Shown: positions 27,770 through 38,594 of the stretch, in pieces
Position numbering within the stretch: the stretch's first letter is position 1
Layout: each line of letters opens with the position of its first letter
Assembly: GCF_011301715.1 (NCBI RefSeq)
Contig: NZ_CP049870.1
Span: 2,232,001 to 2,296,000 of the forward strand
DNA length: 64,000 bases
Origin: Sphingomonas sp. HDW15A
GTDB lineage: Bacteria > Pseudomonadota > Alphaproteobacteria > Sphingomonadales > Sphingomonadaceae
Reading direction: 5' to 3'
Notes under the pieces: generated by a model
Database searches by the model: none
Seen by the model: only the letters and a program-made list of their open reading frames with translations
Told to the model about the DNA's origin: nothing
Translations under genes and position numbers: made by a program

Positions 27770-29233
27770 GTGACCAAATTCACTGATCTTGGCCTGTCGC
27801 GGCCGCTTATCGCCGCGCTCGAATCCAAGAATTATACCGTGCCGACGCCCATCCAGGCGCAGGCCATTCCGCCGGTCCTCGAAGGCCGCGACCTGCTTGG
27901 AATCGCCCAGACGGGCACCGGCAAGACGGCGGCATTCATGCTGCCCTCGCTCGACCGGCTGGTGAATGCATCGAACGGCCGCCCCGTTCCCGAACGGGCA
28001 CGGATGCTGGTTCTTGCCCCGACCCGTGAGCTCGCTGCGCAGATTGCCGAGAGCGCGCGCAACTACGCCAAGGGCCAGCACATCAGCGTCGGTGTGATCT
28101 TCGGCGGCATTCCCGTCTCCAAGTCCATTCGCGAAGTGTCGCGCGGGCTTGACGTGCTCGTCGCCACGCCGGGCCGCCTGCTCGACCTCGTCGACCAGCG
28201 CCGTCTCGATCTCTCCGCCCTCGAGATCCTCGTCCTCGATGAAGCTGATCAGATGCTCGATCTCGGCTTCATCCATGCGCTCAAGCGCATTGTGAAGCTA
28301 ATTCCCGACAAGCGGCAGACCCTGTTCTTCTCTGCAACCATGCCGAAGACGATCCGCCAGCTTGCAGACGCTTATTGCCGCAATCCGGTCGAGGTCGCGG
28401 TGACCCCGGTCTCCAAGACCGCGGACCGGATCGGCCAGACCGTCACGCACGTAAACCAGGCCGAGAAGCAGGCGCTTCTCACACGTGTCCTCGGCGATAC
28501 GCCGGTCGAGCGCGCGCTCGTCTTTTCGCGCACCAAGCATGGCGCCGACAAGATCGTGCGCTTCCTCGAGGCCGCCGGCATTCCTGCCGGCGCGATCCAC
28601 GGCAACAAGAGCCAAGCGCAGCGCGAGCGGGCCCTCGGGGCATTCCGCAGCGGCAGCATGCCGGTGCTGGTCGCGACCGACATCGCCGCTCGCGGCATCG
28701 ACATCCCGGGCGTCAACCTGGTCGTCAACTTCGACTTGCCGGACGTTCCCGAGCAATATGTCCACCGCATCGGCCGTACCGCGCGCGCCGGCGCCGAAGG
28801 ACAGGCGATTGCATTCTGCAGTCCCGATGAGCGCGTCAACCTGCGCGACATCGAGAAGCTCGTCCGGATTAAGATCGAGGAGGCCCGGCTTCCAGAAGGC
28901 TTCATGGAGACGGTCGCGGCGATCAAGCGCCTGAAGCCGGTCAAGAAAGCCGACGACGGCCGCTCCTCGCACGGCTTCAAGTCCGATCGCCGCTCCGATG
29001 GGCGCCGCCGCGATCATCGCAACGAGCGAAGCGCCAAGGCGCAGTATCAGCCGAAGCGTGCCGACGGCTCGGTTCCCGGCGAAGTGCGCGGTCCGGTCCG
29101 CAATCCCACGCGTCATCCTACCCGCGCCGACGGCCATCCCGGCCATCGTCCCGAGGGTGCCCGCAACGGTGCAAATCGCAATCGCGGACCGTTTCGCGGC
29201 AACCGCGGCGGTGGCCAGCGCGCCGGGGCCTGA
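27770..29233 (+). CDS. rhlE: DEAD-box RNA helicase (RhlE type)
   Basis: ATP-dependent RNA helicase for ribosome assembly or RNA decay. From GTG 27770 (GGAA nine bases upstream) about 487 residues. Motifs in order: Q motif region FTDLGLSRPLIAAL, AQTGTGKT (I), PTRELA (Ia), TPGRLLDL (Ib), DEAD (II, in VLDEADQMLDLGF), SATMPK (III), VATDIAARGID (V) and HRIGRTARAG (VI). The last 95 residues are a basic, Arg/Asn/Gly-rich disordered tail. The open frame extends 58 codons upstream, but that part is the leader. Confidence 0.94.
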   Translation: MTKFTDLGLSRPLIAALESKNYTVPTPIQAQAIPPVLEGRDLLGIAQTGTGKTAAFMLPSLDRLVNASNGRPVPERARMLVLAPTRELAAQIAESARNYAKGQHISVGVIFGGIPVSKSIREVSRGLDVLVATPGRLLDLVDQRRLDLSALEILVLDEADQMLDLGFIHALKRIVKLIPDKRQTLFFSATMPKTIRQLADAYCRNPVEVAVTPVSKTADRIGQTVTHVNQAEKQALLTRVLGDTPVERALVFSRTKHGADKIVRFLEAAGIPAGAIHGNKSQAQRERALGAFRSGSMPVLVATDIAARGIDIPGVNLVVNFDLPDVPEQYVHRIGRTARAGAEGQAIAFCSPDERVNLRDIEKLVRIKIEEARLPEGFMETVAAIKRLKPVKKADDGRSSHGFKSDRRSDGRRRDHRNERSAKAQYQPKRADGSVPGEVRGPVRNPTRHPTRADGHPGHRPEGARNGANRNRGPFRGNRGGGQRAGA

Positions 29234-29234
29234 C

Positions 29235-31763
<2,529 letters not shown>

Positions 31764-31797
31764 GGAACCGGGCGGCGGCCGGTCGGTTGGCGATGGG

Positions 31798-32601
31798 ATG
31801 AGCGGCCCGGGGACCATCACTGTCGCATCCTATAATATGCGCAAGGCGATCGGCACGGATCGGCGTCGCAATCCTAGCCGCGTGCTGCGCGTGCTTGAGG
31901 AAATCGGCGCTGACGTCGTCGCGCTCCAGGAAGCGGACAAGCGTATGGGCACCCGCGGCGCGGCCGTTCCGCACGCCCTGCTCGACGATCATGGACTCTA
32001 TCGCGCCTGCGATTTCAACGTGACGCACACCGACCGGCTTGCCCGAGCCCACGGCAGCCTGATGGATCGTCTTCCTCATCACCCGCTAACGGCCCCGCTG
32101 CGCAAGCTCGATTTCCGCAACCTCGGCTGGCATGGAAATGCGATCCTGGTGAAAAGCGGGGTCGAGGTCACCGACGCCGAAGCGATCAACCTGCCGACCA
32201 TCGAGCCGCGAGGTGCGGTCATGGCCGAACTTCGGGTCGGCGACTCGGATCTCAGAGTGATCGGCATGCATCTCGATCTTTCGGGCATACGCCGCCGTCA
32301 GCAGGTGCTGAAAATCCTGGAGCATGTCGAACAGCGCCATCGCGCCATGCCCACCATCATCATGGGCGACACCAACGAATGGCGCTTGAACGGCCCGACT
32401 CTCAGCGCCTTCGACGAACGATTCGCGATCGCGGACTGCGGCCCAAGCTTTCATAGCCGCAGGCCGGTTGCCCCGCTTGACCGGATCATTGTCGACCGCC
32501 GCTTTTCAATTTCCGAGGCCGGGGTTCACATGAGCGAGGCTGCGCGAATCGCCTCCGATCACTTGCCGGTCTGGGCGCGGCTCACCATCCCGGCAGCCTA
32601 G
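31798..32601 (+). CDS. endonuclease/exonuclease/phosphatase (EEP) family protein
   Basis: Metal-dependent phosphodiesterase/phosphatase of the DNase I-like fold. About 267 residues from MSGPGTITVASYNMRKAIG. The catalytic set is visible: N in ASYN, E in VALQEAD (near residue 50), D-x-N in MGDTNEW (near 190) and the terminal SDHLPV (near 255). The substrate is unknown (nucleic acid, phosphoinositide or similar). The frame is open upstream to 31696, inside gyrB, but similarity starts at the chosen ATG. Overlaps the rpoN 3' end by four bases, convergent. Confidence 0.85.
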   Translation: MSGPGTITVASYNMRKAIGTDRRRNPSRVLRVLEEIGADVVALQEADKRMGTRGAAVPHALLDDHGLYRACDFNVTHTDRLARAHGSLMDRLPHHPLTAPLRKLDFRNLGWHGNAILVKSGVEVTDAEAINLPTIEPRGAVMAELRVGDSDLRVIGMHLDLSGIRRRQQVLKILEHVEQRHRAMPTIIMGDTNEWRLNGPTLSAFDERFAIADCGPSFHSRRPVAPLDRIIVDRRFSISEAGVHMSEAARIASDHLPVWARLTIPAA

Positions 32602-34061
32602 CCACCGGCGATCTTGCGCTGGCGCCTTCGCTGGATGGAGGAGCCGATACCGATAGCTTCACGATATTTGGCGACCGTTCGTCGCGCGAGGTCGTAGCCT
32701 TTCTCTTTCAGCAGCTCGACTAGGGTGTCATCGGACAGGATGTCCGTTTCCGCGTCGATCAGTTTGCGGATTTCGGCCTTTACGGCCTCGGCGGATGCAC
32801 CGTCGCCGCTTTCGGACGAAACGCCTGAGCCGAAGAAGAATTTGAGATCGAAGACCCCCCGCTCGCACAACAGACTCTTGTTCTGAGTCACCCGGCTGAC
32901 GGTCGACTCGTGCATGTCAATGGCGTCGGCCACTTCGCGCAGGGTCAGCGGCTTCAAAGCCTCCACCCCTCTTTCGAAGAAGGCCTGCTGGCGCTTGACG
33001 ATCTCGGTTGTCACCCTGGTGATGGTCTGTGCGCGCTGGTCGAGAGCCTTTACCAGCCAGGACGCGCTCGCCAGCCGCTCGCTCAGCCATGCGCGCGACT
33101 CCTTGCTGCCTGCGCCAGCCTTTAGCTCGGCGTGATAGCGGCGGTTGACCAGAACGCGCGGCAATGTAGCCGGATTGAGTTCGATTACCCAACCGCCGGC
33201 CGATCTTCGAACCAGCACATCGGGGGAGCCCACCTCGCGCGCCTCCTCGCCTGCGAACTGGCACCCGGGCTTGGGATCGTAAGTGCGAAGCTCCGCGACC
33301 ATGTCGCGCAGGTCCTCGTCGTCGACCTCACAGATTCGCTTGAGGTCGGACATTCGGCCTTTCGCCAACAAGTGCAGATTGGCGATCAGGCGCGCCATTG
33401 CAGGGTCATAGCGGTCCGCCGCCCTCGCCTGGAGTGCGAGGCATTCCTCAAGGCTTCGAGCGCCGATCCCGGGCGGGTCGAGCGACTGGACCAGGGCAAG
33501 GCCCTGCTCAGCTTCGGCGGGACTGACGCCAACCTCTTCGGCAATGGTGGCGAGCGATGTTTCAAGATAACCGGTCTCTTCCAGCTCATGGACGATCGCC
33601 TCGGCGATCCGCCCCGCCGCGCCGCCGCTCCCGCGAAGCTGATCCAGAAGGTGCTCAGAGAGACCCGACTCCCTCTCACTCAGCCGTTCAAAATCGAATG
33701 CTTCGCTTCCGGGCGCGCCGCCGACATCAACGGCGCTGTCAACGTCGAGCGCTGCTTCCTGCCAGTCCATGTCGAGTGGTGAGTCCTCGATCCCGCCAAG
33801 CGATGAAATGAGTTCATCGGAACTTTTCGGGTCGGCGGCTTCATCGCCCGTTTCGCGATCTTCGCGCACGATGACGCCTTGTTCAGGCGAGCCTTCGCTG
33901 CTGCCCTGGACTTCCAAAAGAGGATTCTTCGCGAGCTCCTCGGCAATGACCGCGTCGAGTTCCAGGTTCGAAAGGGCGAGCAACTTGATCGCAGCCTGCA
34001 ACTGCTGGCTCATCACCAGCGATTGGCTGACTTTCAGTTGGAGGCCGGGGCCGAGTCCCAC
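32598..34061 (-). CDS. rpoN: RNA polymerase sigma-54 factor
   Basis: Alternative sigma factor requiring enhancer-binding ATPases; recognises GG-N10-GC promoters. 487 residues. Region I is Gln/Leu rich (LQLKVSQSLVMSQQLQAAIKLLALSNLEL), followed by an acidic region II and the core-binding domain. The RpoN box RRTVAKYREAIGI lies near the C-terminus, with an HTH at IDMHESTVSRVTQNK. Starts at GTG, 14 bases after lptB, as in most proteobacteria; ptsN and hpf do not follow here. Confidence 0.96.
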   Translation of the reverse strand: MGLGPGLQLKVSQSLVMSQQLQAAIKLLALSNLELDAVIAEELAKNPLLEVQGSSEGSPEQGVIVREDRETGDEAADPKSSDELISSLGGIEDSPLDMDWQEAALDVDSAVDVGGAPGSEAFDFERLSERESGLSEHLLDQLRGSGGAAGRIAEAIVHELEETGYLETSLATIAEEVGVSPAEAEQGLALVQSLDPPGIGARSLEECLALQARAADRYDPAMARLIANLHLLAKGRMSDLKRICEVDDEDLRDMVAELRTYDPKPGCQFAGEEAREVGSPDVLVRRSAGGWVIELNPATLPRVLVNRRYHAELKAGAGSKESRAWLSERLASASWLVKALDQRAQTITRVTTEIVKRQQAFFERGVEALKPLTLREVADAIDMHESTVSRVTQNKSLLCERGVFDLKFFFGSGVSSESGDGASAEAVKAEIRKLIDAETDILSDDTLVELLKEKGYDLARRTVAKYREAIGIGSSIQRRRQRKIAGG

Positions 34062-34075
34062 CGCCCGGACCGCGC

Positions 34076-34855
34076 CTAAAGCGCGAAGCTCTCGCCGAGG
34101 TAGAGCCTTCGGACCTCGGCGTCGGCGACGAGCGCCTGCGGCGTCCCCTGGAAGAGCACCTGACCATCGTAGATGATGCAGGCGCGGTCGACGATGTCGA
34201 GCGTCTCGCGGACGTTATGGTCGGTGATGAGCACGCCGATGTCGCGGCTCTTGAGATCGCGAACCAGTTCTCGGATGTCGGCAATGGAAATCGGGTCGAT
34301 TCCGGCGAACGGCTCGTCCAGCAGCATGATCGATGGGTCGGCCGCCAGCGATCGCGCGATCTCGCAGCGTCGGCGCTCGCCGCCCGAAAGCGCCATCGCC
34401 GGTGAAGCGCGCAGATGGGCGAGACCGAACTCGCCAAGCAGCTGTTCGAGCATCGCTTCCCGCGCTGCCCGGTCGGGCTCGCTGACCTCAAGAACGGAAA
34501 GGATGTTCTGTTCGACCGTGAGGCCCCGGAAGATCGAGGTTTCCTGGGGCAAATACCCGAGTCCGAGAATGGCCCTGCGATACATTGGCAGCCCGGTGAT
34601 ATCCTCGCCGTCGAGCAGGATCCGCCCGCTGTCGGGCCGCACCAGCCCCATCACCGAATAGAAGCAGGTCGTTTTTCCGGCGCCGTTTGGACCAAGCAGC
34701 CCCACCACCTCGCCGCGAGAGACGCTTAACGAGACATCGCGAAGCACGGAGCGGCTATCGTAGGCCTTGGCGATCGACCGCACCTCCAAACCGCGCACCG
34801 GCGCGTGACTGGCCGAAGCTGGCTCGAGTGGCGAGATGGTCTGGACGCCGTTCAC
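34076..34855 (-). CDS. lptB: lipopolysaccharide transport ATPase LptB
   Basis: ATPase of the LptB2FGC extractor that pulls LPS from the inner membrane. Walker [11 protein letters not shown]-loop YLPQE, signature LSGGERRRCEIARSLA, Walker B IMLLDEPFAGID and switch ITDHN are all present. I chose GTG 34855 (VNGVQTISPL), giving 259 residues. The frame is open to 35026 but that overlaps lptA out of frame. Part of the rnd-lptC-lptA-lptB-rpoN unit. Confidence 0.95.
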   Translation of the reverse strand: MNGVQTISPLEPASASHAPVRGLEVRSIAKAYDSRSVLRDVSLSVSRGEVVGLLGPNGAGKTTCFYSVMGLVRPDSGRILLDGEDITGLPMYRRAILGLGYLPQETSIFRGLTVEQNILSVLEVSEPDRAAREAMLEQLLGEFGLAHLRASPAMALSGGERRRCEIARSLAADPSIMLLDEPFAGIDPISIADIRELVRDLKSRDIGVLITDHNVRETLDIVDRACIIYDGQVLFQGTPQALVADAEVRRLYLGESFAL

Positions 34856-34868
34856 ATCGCTCGCCGGA

Positions 34869-35402
34869 CTATTGCCCCCGGCGTGCGACCGTGAAGCGGC
34901 CGGTAACGCGGCCGCCCTGCTGGTCCACGCCGCGGAGGCCGCCGTCCATGGTCGCCCGGCCGGTGTTGAGGTCGATGACCAGCCGGCCGCCGCTAAGGGA
35001 CGAGCCGTCCCGCTCGAGCCGGACATTGCCGATCATTGTAATAAGTCCCGAATCGAGGTCGTATGTCGCGAAATTACCGCGTGCAGTCTCGCTAGGGCTG
35101 GTGACGACAACTCCGCCGCTAGCGTCGATCCGGTTGATGTCGATTCCATCACTGCTCGCATAGGCGATTGTCAGCCTAGCTGTCTTCAAAGTCAGCTCAT
35201 CCTGACGGACAACGACGTTGCCTGCGAAAATAGCCCTGTCCGAGCGGTCCTGGGCCTCGGCGCGGTCCGCTGACAAGTCGATTGGCGCGCGGCTGTTGTG
35301 GCCCTTGAGGGCCGAAACGCCTTCCTGGGCATTGGCTGTTCCGCCGATGCCGATGGCCAAAGCAAGCGCGAGGGATGCGGCGAGTTGTTTCATCCGGATC
35401 AT
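34869..35402 (-). CDS. lptA: LPS transport periplasmic protein LptA
   Basis: Periplasmic bridge protein carrying LPS to the outer membrane. 177 residues with a signal peptide (MIRMKQLAASLALALAIG, cleavage after TANA) and an OstA-like beta-jellyroll (PIDLSADRAEAQDRSDRAIFAGNVVVRQDEL). The ATG at 35402 overlaps the lptC stop as ATGA, which supports it over the ATG at 35393. Confidence 0.92.
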   Translation of the reverse strand: MIRMKQLAASLALALAIGIGGTANAQEGVSALKGHNSRAPIDLSADRAEAQDRSDRAIFAGNVVVRQDELTLKTARLTIAYASSDGIDINRIDASGGVVVTSPSETARGNFATYDLDSGLITMIGNVRLERDGSSLSGGRLVIDLNTGRATMDGGLRGVDQQGGRVTGRFTVARRGQ

Positions 35403-36037
35403 CTGACTGCCCCCTGCTCAATTTTCAAGCGCACCCCGCCTTCCAGCTTCACGGTCCGTTCGTCGAGATCCGCCGCCAACCGTCCCGCCCGAAACTCCCC
35501 GAGTTCGATCCGCCCGCTGACTGGCCCTGCCGAACGAATTTGCCGGGACGCCAGGTCAATGGTCACGTCGCGTGTCCGAAGGTCGTAGTCATGGGGCCCG
35601 GCAACGTGGATTGGACCGACGACGGAAATCAGCTTTCGGTCGAGGTCGTACTGCCCCTTCAGCGCAGCTATTCCGACCGGTCCATCTTCAAGCTGGAGCT
35701 TCGCGCGCATTCCCATGATGTTGACCAGCGGCTGATCGCTGGTCGGCTGGATCGCCCTTTCTGCGCGGATGACGAACTTGTTGCCGTTGTTGTCTTCGCC
35801 CACGTAGCGGGCGGATTCGATTCGCATCCGCTCCTGCGATTTTTCGACGTCCTTCTTGTCGAGGATGAAGCTGACGTCGCCTTCCTTCTCGAACGGCGAT
35901 ACCGCGAGCATGAGCAGCAAGGCCGCGCCGGCGAACGGGAGGCCGATCTTCGCTGCCTTGACCAGCTTGTCGTGCTGGCTTCCGGGCTCAGCCCAACGCC
36001 TTTTCGCGGCGCGGCTTCGAAGGGCAGCTTCAGACAT
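35399..36037 (-). CDS. lptC: LPS export inner-membrane protein LptC
   Basis: Bitopic protein linking the LptBFG extractor to LptA. From ATG 36037 (MSEAALRSRAAKRRW) about 212 residues: one transmembrane helix (IGLPFAGAALLLMLAVSPF) and a periplasmic jellyroll typical of alphaproteobacterial LptC. Overlaps the rnd 3' end by eight bases and lptA by four, consistent with one operon. Confidence 0.88.
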   Translation of the reverse strand: MSEAALRSRAAKRRWAEPGSQHDKLVKAAKIGLPFAGAALLLMLAVSPFEKEGDVSFILDKKDVEKSQERMRIESARYVGEDNNGNKFVIRAERAIQPTSDQPLVNIMGMRAKLQLEDGPVGIAALKGQYDLDRKLISVVGPIHVAGPHDYDLRTRDVTIDLASRQIRSAGPVSGRIELGEFRAGRLAADLDERTVKLEGGVRLKIEQGAVR

Positions 36038-36650
36038 GGGCGAAGATGTCTTGTTCCGCCCAGCCGGCAAGGTCGAGCATAGCCCTGGACGGCAGGAAGT
36101 CGAAACAGGCCTGCGCCAGCTCGGTCCGCTTTTCCCGCTCCAGCCTCTTGTCGAGTTGCTCCTTCAGCCGATGAAGGTAGCGAACGTCACTTGCCGCATA
36201 TTCGCGCTGCGCGTCGGTAATTTCAGGGGCGCCCCAGTCGCTGGTTTGCTGCTGCTTGCTAAGGTCCTGCCCTAGCATTTCCTTGACCAGTTCCTTGAGG
36301 CCGTGGCGGTCGGTGTAGGTGCGGACAAGGCGGGAAGCAGTCCGCGTGCAATAGGCCGGAGCCGCCATGATGCCCAGATAAGCGCGCATGATTGCGAGGT
36401 CGAATCGCGCGAAGTGATAGAGTTTGAGTCGATCCGGATCGCTCAACAGCGCTTTAAGGCGCGGCGCCGAATAATTGCTGTTCGGGCCGAAGCGGACGAG
36501 ATGCTCGTCACCTGTGCCGTCGCTGAGCTGAACAAGGCACAGGCGGTCGCGGCCGGGCATCAGGCCCATCGCCTCGGTATCGACAGCAATGGCGCGGTCT
36601 CCAAAATCGAGGCCTTCGGGCAAGTCTTCTTCGTGAAAATGAACCGCCAT
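36030..36650 (-). CDS. rnd: ribonuclease D (short form without HRDC domain)
   Basis: DEDDy 3'-5' exoribonuclease for stable RNA processing. 206 residues: motif I VDTEAMGL (D-x-E), motif II HFARFDLAIM, motif III YAASDVRYLHRL (Y-x3-D). It lacks the C-terminal HRDC domains of E. coli RNase D, as usual for the alphaproteobacterial form found upstream of lptC. AGGA seven bases before the ATG. First gene of the lpt-rpoN operon. Confidence 0.9.
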   Translation of the reverse strand: MAVHFHEEDLPEGLDFGDRAIAVDTEAMGLMPGRDRLCLVQLSDGTGDEHLVRFGPNSNYSAPRLKALLSDPDRLKLYHFARFDLAIMRAYLGIMAAPAYCTRTASRLVRTYTDRHGLKELVKEMLGQDLSKQQQTSDWGAPEITDAQREYAASDVRYLHRLKEQLDKRLEREKRTELAQACFDFLPSRAMLDLAGWAEQDIFAHV

Positions 36651-36891
36651 GCTTATTCCTGCTGTTTGCCGAGCGCCGTTGCGCCAAGCCTTATTGCCTG
36701 CCCGTGAACATCGCTAGTGCGCTGGTCTTCCAACTTCCTAATCGAGCATTGACAGAATCACTAGGAGAAGGGCCGATTTTCAGGTAAGTAGCGTCCTCGC
36801 CGTGCGGAGTGTTCGCGCGGGCAACCTATTGCGTCCGGGCCCGAGCGCGTTGGTTTGAAGGATAAAGACGGGCACGAAAGTTTGGACGGGC

Positions 36892-37683
36892 ATGGGTTTC
36901 GATAGAGGGCGCAAGGGCGATCGCGGCGGTCGCGGACGGGACAAGCGCGACGGTTTCGGCGACGATAATTTTGCCGGATTTGAACAGAGCTACGGTGATC
37001 GCGGCGGCTTCGGCGCCGGCGGTGGCGGTGGCTACAACCGCGGCGGCGGATTTGGCGACCGTGGCGGTTTTGGCGGCGGTGATCGCGGCGGCGGCTTCGG
37101 TGGCGGAGGCGGAGGCGGCGGTGGCGGCTTCCGCGGTGGCGGCGGTGGCGGAATGCCCCCGCAGGTCGTCGGCGAAGGCACCGGCGTCGTAAAGTTCTTC
37201 AATCCGCAAAAGGGCTTTGGCTTCATCGTTCGCGATGACGGCGGAGAGGACGTTTTCGTCCATATTTCCGCAGTCGAGCGCGCCGGTCTTACCGACTTGG
37301 CCGATGGTCAGCCGCTCGGCTTCACCCTTGTCGATCGTGGTGGCCGTATTTCGGCGACCGATCTCAAGATCGAAGGCGAGCCGCTGGAAGTCGTTCGCAC
37401 GTCGCGCGATAGTGGCGCTGGCGGGGCAGGCGGCGCTTCCGGAGATCGCGGCCCGCAGCGGCAGCTGACCGGCGAAACCGCTGAAGGCACCGTGAAGTTC
37501 TTCAACTCCATGAAGGGCTTCGGCTTCATCAGCCGCGACGACGGCCAGCCAGATGCCTTCGTTCATATCTCGGCGGTCGAGCGCGCCGGAATGAATGGCC
37601 TCAATGAAGGCGACCGCGTGAAGTTCGACATCGAAGTCGACCGCCGCGGCAAATATGCGGCCGTGAATCTCCAGCCGCTTTAA
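36892..37683 (+). CDS. two-domain cold-shock protein with Gly/Arg-rich N-terminal region
   Basis: RNA-binding protein of 263 residues. Residues 1-88 are a Gly/Arg/Phe low-complexity region with RGG-like repeats and a polyglycine run. Two cold-shock domains follow: the first near 95-165 (GVVKFFNPQKGFGFIVRDDG...DVFVHIS), the second near 195-263 (GTVKFFNSMKGFGFISRDDG...DAFVHIS), both with intact RNP1/RNP2. Double-CSD proteins are common in alphaproteobacteria, but the long RGG head is less usual and suggests condensate or RNA-chaperone behaviour. Long upstream region (240 bases from rnd) and a strong terminator after it. Confidence 0.93.
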   Translation: MGFDRGRKGDRGGRGRDKRDGFGDDNFAGFEQSYGDRGGFGAGGGGGYNRGGGFGDRGGFGGGDRGGGFGGGGGGGGGGFRGGGGGGMPPQVVGEGTGVVKFFNPQKGFGFIVRDDGGEDVFVHISAVERAGLTDLADGQPLGFTLVDRGGRISATDLKIEGEPLEVVRTSRDSGAGGAGGASGDRGPQRQLTGETAEGTVKFFNSMKGFGFISRDDGQPDAFVHISAVERAGMNGLNEGDRVKFDIEVDRRGKYAAVNLQPL

Positions 37684-37699
37684 GCGCTGGAACCGCGGG

Positions 37700-38554
37700 C
37701 TACGGAATCGGGGCGGTCCTTCGGGCTGCCCCTTTTTCATGGGCATCATCCCCGTCGAGCGGCGATAAGCGAAGGCAGAGCCCGGCGGCCAGTGCGATGC
37801 TCAGCGCCAATCCCGCGCCGAACTCTCCAGTCCAATAGGCGCTGTAATTGTCGGTGACAGTAGCGGCGTCGAACACGCCCTGGACGAACAGATTGTGGGT
37901 CGCGTGAAGCATTGCCGCCGGCCAGAAACTGCCGCTCTTCGCGGTGATCCACGCCATGATCACCGCCAGTCCAACGACCATCACCGTGAAACAGGCGATG
38001 CTGTAGAGCAGCGGCGTCCCATTGCCGTGATAGCCGGCGAAGATCATCAACGGCATGTGCCATGCGGCCCAGACAAGACCGGACATCAAGGCAGTGCGAC
38101 GGAAGGCGGTGAGTTTGAGCAGTTCGGGAACGAGAAAGCCTCGCCAGCCGATTTCCTCGCCGGTCGCACTGAGCAGGCTTGCGGCAAGGCCCGCCGTTGC
38201 GATCATCGCCAGCCCGGTCACGGGCGTCAGGTTGGGGGCGACGATCCATTTGCCCTCATCGAAGGTGCCCAGCCCGCCAAACCACGCGATGAGATAGACC
38301 GGCAGAGCGTAGAGGACCGGCAGAACGTAGGCCAGCGCCAGCCATTTCGCCTTTCCGGGCTTCCACCCAAATCCCCCAAGATTGCCTTGAGTCGCGAGCC
38401 TGGTGACGATGGCTGCGACTGCGGGGCACCACATGGTCGCCAGGATCCAAAGCGGGTGAATAGTGCCGGCCTGGATCTGAGGGATCCAGGTGAGCGCGCT
38501 GAGGCCGAATGTCAGCCCCAGGAACAGCGCGATATTCCGCTTCGTGTCGGTCAT
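37700..38554 (-). CDS. CPBP family intramembrane metalloprotease
   Basis: Membrane protease related to CAAX prenyl endopeptidase. 284 residues with about eight hydrophobic helices. The three family motifs are present: EEIGWRGF (EExxxR, near residue 132), WAAWH (FxxxH type, near 163) and HATHN (HxxxN, near 220). Substrate unknown. Its 3' end overlaps the cold-shock gene's terminator on the other strand. Confidence 0.88.
   Translation of the reverse strand: MTDTKRNIALFLGLTFGLSALTWIPQIQAGTIHPLWILATMWCPAVAAIVTRLATQGNLGGFGWKPGKAKWLALAYVLPVLYALPVYLIAWFGGLGTFDEGKWIVAPNLTPVTGLAMIATAGLAASLLSATGEEIGWRGFLVPELLKLTAFRRTALMSGLVWAAWHMPLMIFAGYHGNGTPLLYSIACFTVMVVGLAVIMAWITAKSGSFWPAAMLHATHNLFVQGVFDAATVTDNYSAYWTGEFGAGLALSIALAAGLCLRLSPLDGDDAHEKGAARRTAPIP
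37710..37737 (+). terminator. intrinsic terminator of the cold-shock gene
   Basis: GGGGCGG (37710-37716) pairs with CTGCCCC (37726-37732, one G·U) around a TCCTTCGGG loop, followed immediately by TTTTTC (37733-37738). It begins 27 bases after the cold-shock stop codon and lies within the last codons of the convergent CPBP gene. Confidence 0.75.
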
Positions 38555-38594
38555 CTCGTGCCTCCCCCAGGCAAAGCAGCTTAGAACGCTCGCG

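Noticed and set aside
36749..36777. TTGACA as promoter of the cold-shock gene
   Set aside because: The hexamer is perfect but the -10 position (GCCGAT) is unlike a promoter.
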